NCBI GenBank assembly: GCA_021780285.1 | Contig: JAJXZA010000253.1 | Coordinates: 1 to 6,331 of the forward strand | DNA: 6,331 nt | Direction of reading: 5' to 3' | DNA from: Planctomycetota bacterium | Lineage (GTDB): Bacteria > Planctomycetota > Phycisphaerae > WQYP01 | In this document: positions 1 through 4,834 of the stretch, piece after piece | Numbering within the stretch: position 1 is the stretch's first letter | Layout of the letters: every line of letters starts with the position of its first letter | Made by a program: the position numbers and the translations under genes | The notes under the pieces: generated by a model | Database searches by the model: none | The model's input: only the letters and a program-made list of their open reading frames with translations | Told to the model about the DNA's origin: nothing

Positions 1-33
1 GAAATTAGGCAATAAATGAGGGTTCCTGACCGT

Positions 34-59
34 ATGCGACCGATTTGGGCGCATTTTTT
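34..59 (+). terminator. Rho-independent terminator of an upstream gene
   Basis: ATGCG (34-38) pairs with CGCAT (50-54). An A-G mismatch follows and then CC/GG (40-41 with 47-48), closing a five-base loop GATTT. The stem runs directly into a run of six T (54-59). On the opposite strand no T-run follows the hairpin, so the element reads as a + strand terminator for a gene that ends left of the window. The stem is fairly short, so its strength is uncertain. Confidence 0.6.
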
Positions 60-61
60 AC

Positions 62-100
62 TCGGATGGCTGGCAACATCCGATTATTTACCTTTATTTC
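62..100 (+). terminator. Second, tandem terminator-like hairpin
   Basis: TCGGATG (62-68) and CATCCGA (77-83) form a perfect 7-bp stem around an 8-nt loop. A T-rich but interrupted stretch follows (84-100, with TTATTT and TTTATTT). It starts three bases after the previous hairpin and points the same way, as in tandem terminators. The broken T-run makes it weaker evidence than the first hairpin. Confidence 0.4.
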
Positions 101-215
101 TATGGTTTTTACCCCGTGAACGGCTACGTTGCGGGCATAGCCCGCGCTATGTCCCCTGCGGTTAACCCCCGTCGCCCTCTCGCCGCGCGCAGGCATGCAA
201 TTCAGAACGCTGGTC

Positions 216-275
216 ATTCACGCCAGACGGTTTTTATGTTACCATTCCGACGTGAATTAGCTCGCTAGTCTGGCG
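216..275 (+). repeat. Two overlapping inverted repeats in the purB upstream region
   Basis: ATTCACG (216-222) is the exact reverse complement of CGTGAAT (251-257). CGCCAGAC (221-228) is the exact reverse complement of GTCTGGCG (268-275). The two left arms overlap by two bases while the right arms lie one after the other. In RNA the two stems would therefore either exclude each other or cross as a pseudoknot. A smaller palindrome, TAGC-TC-GCTA, lies at 258-267. It resembles no regulatory RNA family I recognise, and repeats of this size can arise by chance. Confidence 0.35.
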
Positions 276-310
276 GCTTGAATATGCCACGTTGAAGGCT
301 AATCGTTAAA

Positions 311-346
311 CTGCAGCAGGCTTTTGGCGGGCGGCGCCGGCTGTGG
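311..346 (+). promoter_or_regulatory. Hairpin in the putative purB leader
   Basis: Bases 311-321 pair with 336-346. The stem has CAGC/GCTG and GGC/GCC cores, one A-G mismatch (318 with 339), two outer G-T pairs and a terminal C-G pair. The loop is about 14 nt and starts with TTTT. It lies 55 nt before the purB start and has no T-run after it, so it does not look like an attenuator. Any regulatory role is conjecture. Confidence 0.25.
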
Positions 347-400
347 GTAACAGTTTCGGACTGATGCGTTTAAACGTTTTATTCAGGATGGAAAAGCACA

Positions 401-1840
401 ATGCCTGTTGAGACCAATCACAAAGTTTATGAAAACCCGTTGGTAACGCGCAATGCCTCGCCTGAAATGCTCGAGGTGTTTTCGCCGCAACGCAAGTTTT
501 CAACCTGGCGGCGTATCTGGTTGGCTCTCGCCGAGTCGCAGAAGGAGCTGGGCCTGCCTGTTTTTGACCAGCAATTGCAGGAAATGCGTCAGCACCTCGA
601 TGATATAGACTATGCCGAAGCCGCCCGGCAGGAGCAGCGTTTGCGGCACGACCTGATGGCCCACCTGCATACTTTTGCGAAGGCCGCGCCCTCGGCCAAG
701 CCCATACTGCACCTCGGCGCCACCTCCATGGACATTGTTGACAACACCGATGTGCTGCTGCTGCGCGATGGTCTGGACATCATTCTTCAGAAGCTGGCAA
801 ATGTGATTGATGCCCTTGGTGAGTTTGCCGCCAAATGGCGCGACCTGCCTGTGCTGTCATACACCCACCTGCAGCCAGCCCAGCCCAGCACACTCGGCAA
901 GCGGGCCGTGCTGTGGTGCTACGACTTTGTTTTGGCGCTGGCCGATTTGGAGTTGCGCCGCCAAACACTGATGCTGCGGGGCATCAAGGGCACCACGGGT
1001 ACGCAGGCGTCATTTTTGGAGCTTTTTGACGGCGATCATGAAAAGGTGAAGCGCCTTGAGGCTCTGGTCGCCGAAAAGCTCGGCTTTAATCGCGTACATC
1101 CGGTTTCGGGTCAAAGTTACTCGCGATTGGTGGATGTGCAGGTGCTTGCGTCACTGGCGGGCGTTGCGGCTGCGGCGCAAAAAATGTCGCTGGATATTCG
1201 CCTCGCCAGCGCATTTAAGGAATTAGACGAACCCTTCGAAACCGAGCAGGTAGGCTCCTCCGCAATGGCCTACAAACGCAACCCTGTGCTTTGTGAACGC
1301 GCCACCGGCCTGGCACGCTGGCTCATGGGTATGGCTCAGCAACCGCTGATGACCGCCGGCCAGCAGATGTTTGAACGCACGTTGGACGATTCATCAAACA
1401 AGCGGCTGTCCATTCCGGAGGCGTTTTTAACAGCCGATGCCATTCTCGATATTCTGCTGGTGGTCGTACGCGGATTGATCGTCAACGAAAAAGTGATTGA
1501 ACAGCGATTGGCGGCCGAACTGCCGTTTATGGTGACCGAAAACGTATTAATGACCGCGGTAAAGGCTGGCGGCGACCGGCAAGACCTGCACGAGCGCATT
1601 CGCCAGCATAGTATTGCCGCGGCGCAACAGGTAAAGCAGCATGGGAAAGAAAACGACCTGATTGCCCGACTTAAAGACGACAGTGCGTTCGCCTCGGTGG
1701 ATGTCGGCCGCATTATGGACGCCCGGCGCTACATTGGCCGCTCGCCGCAACAGGTGGATGAGTTTATCAGTCAGACCGTTGGGCCTATCCGGCAAAGGTA
1801 TACCGCCAACCTGGGCCGTAAGGTGGCTTTGAAGGTGTGA
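401..1840 (+). CDS. purB: Adenylosuccinate lyase, eukaryotic (ADSL) type
   Basis: A 479-residue cytoplasmic enzyme of the fumarase/aspartase superfamily. PurB removes fumarate from SAICAR and from adenylosuccinate, thus acting twice in purine synthesis. Visible landmarks are RHDLMAHLHTF (82-92), a YTHLQPAQ block whose His156 corresponds to the family's general acid, KGTTGTQASF (196-205), the fumarate-lyase signature GSSAMAYKRNP (285-295) and ELPFMVTEN (373-381). Length and wording follow animal/fungal ADSL from end to end better than the short bacterial type (about 430 residues). The signature has Ala290 where Pro is usual (GSSAMPYKRNP). The ATG at 401 is preceded by AGGATGGA (385-392), a usable ribosome-binding site. 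It is the first gene of a three-gene run, and its TGA ends 1 nt before the next start. The identification is very secure; the subtype rests on remembered sequences. Confidence 0.96.
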   Translation: MPVETNHKVYENPLVTRNASPEMLEVFSPQRKFSTWRRIWLALAESQKELGLPVFDQQLQEMRQHLDDIDYAEAARQEQRLRHDLMAHLHTFAKAAPSAKPILHLGATSMDIVDNTDVLLLRDGLDIILQKLANVIDALGEFAAKWRDLPVLSYTHLQPAQPSTLGKRAVLWCYDFVLALADLELRRQTLMLRGIKGTTGTQASFLELFDGDHEKVKRLEALVAEKLGFNRVHPVSGQSYSRLVDVQVLASLAGVAAAAQKMSLDIRLASAFKELDEPFETEQVGSSAMAYKRNPVLCERATGLARWLMGMAQQPLMTAGQQMFERTLDDSSNKRLSIPEAFLTADAILDILLVVVRGLIVNEKVIEQRLAAELPFMVTENVLMTAVKAGGDRQDLHERIRQHSIAAAQQVKQHGKENDLIARLKDDSAFASVDVGRIMDARRYIGRSPQQVDEFISQTVGPIRQRYTANLGRKVALKV

Positions 1841-1841
1841 T

Positions 1842-3080
1842 GTGCAAAGGCGTATCGTCAGCAAGACATTGAGTACTCCGGCATGGATTTTTTCTATCGC
1901 CTTGGCAGTATGCATAGGTGCCGGGGCAGGTGCACCGGGGCGGATTGCGATGGCGGCACGCGGCGCATCGCCCCCTGCGGACGCGGCCACTAATGGCGCC
2001 AATGGCGATGCCCAAGCTGCCGATCAATTGCAGAGCCAAAGCGGTGCTGCGATAGCGCTTAATCACAGGCTGGCGGCATCCATTGATTTGGAACTGCATC
2101 ACACGGGCGTCGAGCAGGTGCTTTCGACTATAGCCTCGGCCGCAAAGGTATCCATAGCGGTGGAGCGATCGGTTTATGTGCGGCTGCCGTTTGGCGCAGA
2201 CACAAAAATTGATGCCCGGTTTCATAGGGTTTCGGTGGAGACGGCATTGGTTCGCATTACGCGGCAACTTGGTCTTCGCATGACGCTGCATGCCGGGCAG
2301 GTGACCGTAGCGCCCGGAGAGGAACTCCGGCTCATCGGCCGCCGGGCCACCTGGGGCGAACTGGGGCTGCTGGGCCGGCTTGATCAGGCCCGTATCACCA
2401 GCTTTAACGGCAATTTGCGGAGCCTGCTGGCAAGCGTCCATTCCAACGTGCCTCTTAAACTGGTGGTGCAGGCGAGGCCCACCATGGCGGGTCTCGCGGA
2501 TGCCCAAGCCCTGGTCAGAACCACGCTGCCGACATCGGCGGCCGGTGCGCTTAAAACCTACTGCCATTCGCTCGGGTTGATATGGTATGTGCGGCATCAC
2601 ACCATTATCATCAGCAGCAAACAGGCTTGGGTGAAACGTCAGTTGCAGCGTCCGGTGGAGTTTAATTTTCTGCACGTGCCGCTGCAGCAGGTTGTAGCGG
2701 CCTTGGCGCAGGCGAGCGGCGTACGCATCATTCCTGCAGCGGGCCTGTATAGAAAGACACTGCTCGTCAATATATCATCGAGTGATGGCTCGGTGCGGCA
2801 AGCAATGGACGCTCTGGCGGCCATTACCGGGGTAAACTATCAAATCGTCGGCCGACATGTGGAGTTGGCGCCTGCGCTGGCCGGTATAACGCAAAATGAC
2901 CCGCTGGTGGGTATGGTGCAGTTGCCGCTGTTGGGAAGTATAAACTTTGATCTGTTTATCCGGCGGTCGCAGTTATCGGCGGGAACGCTGGAGGGGCTGG
3001 AATCCAAGGCGCAACGGCTGTTTAAGAATGTGGCTGCGTCGGCAACAGGCCCGGCTTCAAAATCATCCAACAAGCGGTAG
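1842..3080 (+). CDS. Exported protein with three STN/secretin-N-like modules
   Basis: A 412-residue protein of unknown function. The N-terminus has basic residues (RR, K8) and a hydrophobic stretch at about 14-31, then an Ala/Gly-rich segment: a signal peptide or anchor. Cys24 sits in LAVC, a poor lipobox. After a low-complexity linker (about 40-75) come three units of about 75 residues (81-158, 185-260, 272-345). Each reads as strand, helix (VEQVLSTIA, LRSLLASV, LQQVVAALA), strands, second helix, then a closing pair such as GLIWYVRHHTIIIS or GVNYQIVGRHVELA. This resembles the STN/secretin N0 fold of secretins, TonB-dependent receptors and FecR-like proteins. No secretin channel or beta-barrel follows; the tail (346-412) is Ser/Lys-rich at its end. 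The start is GTG at 1842, with GAAGG (1831-1835) 6 nt upstream. An ATG at 1840 is out of frame and stops after ten codons. Probable periplasmic adaptor; the module assignment is by pattern only. Confidence 0.75.
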   Translation: MQRRIVSKTLSTPAWIFSIALAVCIGAGAGAPGRIAMAARGASPPADAATNGANGDAQAADQLQSQSGAAIALNHRLAASIDLELHHTGVEQVLSTIASAAKVSIAVERSVYVRLPFGADTKIDARFHRVSVETALVRITRQLGLRMTLHAGQVTVAPGEELRLIGRRATWGELGLLGRLDQARITSFNGNLRSLLASVHSNVPLKLVVQARPTMAGLADAQALVRTTLPTSAAGALKTYCHSLGLIWYVRHHTIIISSKQAWVKRQLQRPVEFNFLHVPLQQVVAALAQASGVRIIPAAGLYRKTLLVNISSSDGSVRQAMDALAAITGVNYQIVGRHVELAPALAGITQNDPLVGMVQLPLLGSINFDLFIRRSQLSAGTLEGLESKAQRLFKNVAASATGPASKSSNKR

Positions 3081-3085
3081 ATGCC

Positions 3086-4153
3086 ATGGCCCATAGTATC
3101 GAAAACCTGCTCCAATTGGACGGCATCAGCGCGACATCGCCCGCATGGCATGAAATGGCCGGGCTGACGCTCACGCAATACGCCCAGCGCCGGGGAGTAA
3201 AGTCGGCTGCGGCGCGGAATGATTATCGTCGGCTGATGCGCGGGCAACTCGAAGCGCCGGGCGTCAGCCGGATGGAACAAAGCGACGAAAGTATAAAATT
3301 CTGCATTCCGGTTGCTTCGGCCCCGCAATTAGAGACGGAATCGGTATTGATTCCGATGCGTAGCTTCCATGGAGACCGCTGGTTTACGCTCTGCGTGTCT
3401 TCGCAGGTTGGCTGCCGCATGGGATGTACATTTTGCCAGACCGCACGCATGGGACTTGTAAAAAATCTTGCGCCGGGCGAAATCGTGGGGCAACTGCTCA
3501 CCGCCCGCAAGCTGCTGCAGGCAGCCGCCGCCGAACCGGGAGCCGCCCGCATGGGTGTGCGAAATATTGTGTTTATGGGCATGGGAGAACCGCTCGACAA
3601 TCTCGATTCGGTGCTTGCGGCGATAGCCGTGCTGACGGACCCTGCAGGACTGGCCATGCCCATGGGGCGCATCACTGTATCTACGGTGGGACGGATAGAT
3701 GGCATCAGAAAGCTGACCGAGGCTAATTTTCAAGGTTTAAAATTGGCCGTCTCGCTCAATGCTCCCAACGATGACTTGCGCAGTGCGATTATGCCTGTTA
3801 ATCGTGCCATGCCGCTGGCAGAGCTGCACGCGGCGCTGGTGGAGTACTCGGCCGGGGGGCGGCGCAAGATATTTTTAGAATATGTGCTGCTCGCCGGCGT
3901 GAACGATTCGAACGGGCATGCGGCCGAGTTGGTGCGCTGGTGCCGGGGGCTTAACGTTGTGGTCAATGTGATACCGTACAACCCGCAGCAACCGGCGGCC
4001 TATAAGCCGCCGGATGAGGCGACGGTGGTGAGCTTTGTTGCTGCGATTAAATCTCTGGGTATTCTGGCCAAGCGGCGTATAACGCATGGCCGCGACTTGA
4101 TGGCTGCGTGCGGCCAGCTTGGCAACCTCGCCGTGTCGCGCAAACGTGGGTAA
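3086..4153 (+). CDS. rlmN: Dual-specificity RNA methyltransferase RlmN (23S rRNA A2503)
   Basis: A 355-residue radical-SAM enzyme. RlmN methylates C2 of A2503 in 23S rRNA, near the peptidyl-transferase centre, and C2 of A37 in some tRNAs. The CxxxCxxC iron-sulfur motif is Cys110, Cys114 and Cys117. Cys103 (in TLCVSSQVGC) and Cys342 (in AACGQLG) correspond to the two catalytic cysteines of E. coli RlmN, Cys118 and Cys355. Glu85 in ESVLIP matches the conserved Glu105. GMGEP (165-169) is the SAM-binding block, and VIPYNP (295-300) is also typical. Catalytic parts are intact, but the first 65 residues are short and poorly match the usual N-terminal accessory domain, and 5 extra residues separate Glu85 from Cys103. 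The ATG at 3086 lies 5 nt after the previous stop; the ribosome site is weak (AAGCGG, 3073-3077 region). An ATG at 3081 is in another frame. Cfr is less likely given the RlmN wording of the core. Confidence 0.93.
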   Translation: MAHSIENLLQLDGISATSPAWHEMAGLTLTQYAQRRGVKSAAARNDYRRLMRGQLEAPGVSRMEQSDESIKFCIPVASAPQLETESVLIPMRSFHGDRWFTLCVSSQVGCRMGCTFCQTARMGLVKNLAPGEIVGQLLTARKLLQAAAAEPGAARMGVRNIVFMGMGEPLDNLDSVLAAIAVLTDPAGLAMPMGRITVSTVGRIDGIRKLTEANFQGLKLAVSLNAPNDDLRSAIMPVNRAMPLAELHAALVEYSAGGRRKIFLEYVLLAGVNDSNGHAAELVRWCRGLNVVVNVIPYNPQQPAAYKPPDEATVVSFVAAIKSLGILAKRRITHGRDLMAACGQLGNLAVSRKRG

Positions 4154-4161
4154 ATTACACG

Positions 4162-4211
4162 GCTTTGCCGCAACAGCCACTGCGGGTGGCTGCCGCGTCA
4201 TGAAGCAAAGC
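4162..4211 (+). terminator. Large imperfect stem-loop after rlmN
   Basis: GCTTTGC (4162-4168) pairs with GCAAAGC (4205-4211). Inside, CGC (4169-4171) pairs with GCG (4195-4197) after a 7-nt right-hand bulge. After a 2x2 internal loop, CAGCCAC (4174-4180) pairs with GTGGCTG (4186-4192) around a 5-nt loop. That is 17 pairs in 50 nt, beginning 8 nt after the rlmN TAA. No T-run follows, so it is not a textbook Rho-independent terminator. It may be a 3'-end stabilising structure, a U-less terminator or a small structured RNA. The fold is read directly from the sequence; its role is inferred from its position. Confidence 0.45.
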
Positions 4212-4237
4212 GCAGGCTGCGGATGCCGGTGCTGCGC
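4210..4237 (+). repeat. Second intergenic hairpin next to the rlmN 3' structure
   Basis: GCGCAG (4210-4215) pairs with CTGCGC (4232-4237), with an inner CGG (4220-4222)/CCG (4226-4228) mini-stem. Its left arm shares bases 4210-4211 with the preceding structure, so the two are either alternatives or fold side by side after losing two pairs. No T-run follows. It has no clear function. Confidence 0.3.
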
Positions 4238-4284
4238 AAACAGGCCGTTCGACCAATCTTAAGTGGTAAGAGCGTAAAGCAATC

Positions 4285-4313
4285 TTGACTGGCTTTGACA
4301 CGGGGTTGATAAT
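4285..4313 (+). promoter_or_regulatory. Sigma70-type promoter for the HU gene and bioF
   Basis: TTGACT (4285-4290) is separated by exactly 17 nt from GATAAT (4308-4313); each box matches 5 of 6 consensus bases. A perfect TTGACA at 4295-4300 is also present but lies only 7 nt from the -10 box, too close to pair with it. Transcription would start near 4320, giving a leader of about 110 nt before the ATG at 4430. The position, after the rlmN 3' structure and before the HU gene, supports a separate transcription unit. Confidence 0.6.
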
Positions 4314-4314
4314 G

Positions 4315-4337
4315 CCAAAAGTTTCGGGGTTTTTTGG
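4315..4337 (+). promoter_or_regulatory. Inverted repeat at the predicted transcript start of the HU gene
   Basis: CCAAAA (4315-4320) is the exact reverse complement of TTTTGG (4332-4337), with an 11-nt loop. It covers the transcription start expected from the 4285-4313 promoter, so it could be an operator. If the start lies a few bases earlier, it could instead be a 5' hairpin. It is AT-rich and short, so chance is possible. Confidence 0.25.
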
Positions 4338-4429
4338 GTTGGCGATTACGACGTTGGGCATGCAACTTGCTCCAGTAGGTTTGGCGCTGCGCGGGATGCT
4401 TTGCTCTAACACGAGGGAATAGGACGGCC

Positions 4430-4822
4430 ATGGCAACCATCACCAAGAAGGACATGATCGAGCATATTGTGACCGCCGAGCGCGTTCCGCGGAGCGTGGT
4501 CAAGCAGGTAGTGCAGGCGTTTTTAGACGGCATTCTTGTGGAACTTGACAAGGGCAATCGGCTCGAGTTCCGTGATTTTGGCATATTTGAATGTCATCAC
4601 CGACCGGCACGGGTGGCAAAAAACCCCAGAACACTTGATAGTGTAGCGGTGCCTTGCAAACGCAAGGTGCGATTTAAGGCATCGCGGCTGATGCGCAAGC
4701 GCATGCTGAAGGTGCCGCCGGCCGCCGCCCAAAGCGATGGCCATGCCGCCAAGGCGCCCGGCGTTACCGCCGAATCTCTTATGAATAAAACCCTTTCAAA
4801 TCAACCAGGCAAACCTTTGTGA
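4430..4822 (+). CDS. HU/IHF-family DNA-binding protein with C-terminal tail
   Basis: A 130-residue nucleoid-associated protein that should act as a dimer, bending DNA by inserting a beta-arm in the minor groove. Residues 1-91 follow the HU/IHF layout: N-terminal helices (KKDMIEHIV, RSVVKQVVQAFLDGI), then EFRDFGIFECHHRPARVA (46-63), then the arm tip with KNPRT (64-68), whose Pro66 corresponds to the intercalating proline, then VPCKRKVRFKAS (74-85). Wording such as RPAR and NPRT is IHF-like, but HU versus IHF cannot be settled by eye. The family is normally 90-100 residues; about 37 extra residues (94-130) form a Pro/Ala/Ser-rich tail without notable Lys enrichment. The ATG at 4430 has AGGA (4421-4424) 5 nt upstream. 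The gene follows its own promoter and precedes bioF by 12 nt in the same frame. Confidence 0.92.
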   Translation: MATITKKDMIEHIVTAERVPRSVVKQVVQAFLDGILVELDKGNRLEFRDFGIFECHHRPARVAKNPRTLDSVAVPCKRKVRFKASRLMRKRMLKVPPAAAQSDGHAAKAPGVTAESLMNKTLSNQPGKPL

Positions 4823-4834
4823 TGGTATTGGATC

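Larger units (their letters stand above)
1..400. other. Non-coding region upstream of purB
   Basis: No credible gene is visible in these 400 bases. Short open frames on the minus strand have no recognisable motif and run across terminator-like hairpins. The stretch begins with two terminator-like hairpins (34-59 and 62-83), then a GC-rich part with two mutually exclusive small hairpins (131-145, GCGGGC/GCCCGC; 136-151, CATAGC/GCTATG). Further on are two overlapping inverted repeats (216-275) and a leader hairpin (311-346). I could not identify a convincing promoter for purB. The best candidate is TGGTCA (211-216), 18 nt, TATGTT (235-240), matching 4 of 6 bases in each box, so it is only tentative. 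Confidence 0.6.

Noticed and set aside
5..217. A 70-codon minus-strand open frame at the left edge
   Set aside because: It runs across the two terminator-like hairpins and has no family resemblance or clear ribosome-binding site.
278..306. TTGAAT (278-283) with TAATCG (300-305) as a purB promoter
   Set aside because: The -10 box matches the consensus poorly and no alternative with proper spacing was better; not reported as a feature.
1840..1872. ATG at 1840 overlapping the purB stop as the start of the next gene
   Set aside because: It is out of frame with the long gene and stops after ten codons; the GTG at 1842 is in frame and has GAAGG 6 nt upstream.
1547..2002. A 151-codon minus-strand open frame across the purB/STN-gene junction
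   Set aside because: It lies opposite conserved PurB sequence and overlaps another spurious antisense frame; no domain is visible.
1785..2675. A 296-codon open frame on the minus strand, antisense to the STN-like gene
   Set aside because: It has no recognisable motif, is rich in Arg, His and Cys as antisense frames of GC-rich genes tend to be, and overlaps the purB end and a well-supported + strand gene with a signal peptide and repeats.
4295..4313. TTGACA (4295-4300) as the -35 box of the HU promoter
   Set aside because: It is only 7 nt from GATAAT; TTGACT at 4285-4290 gives the ideal 17-nt spacing.
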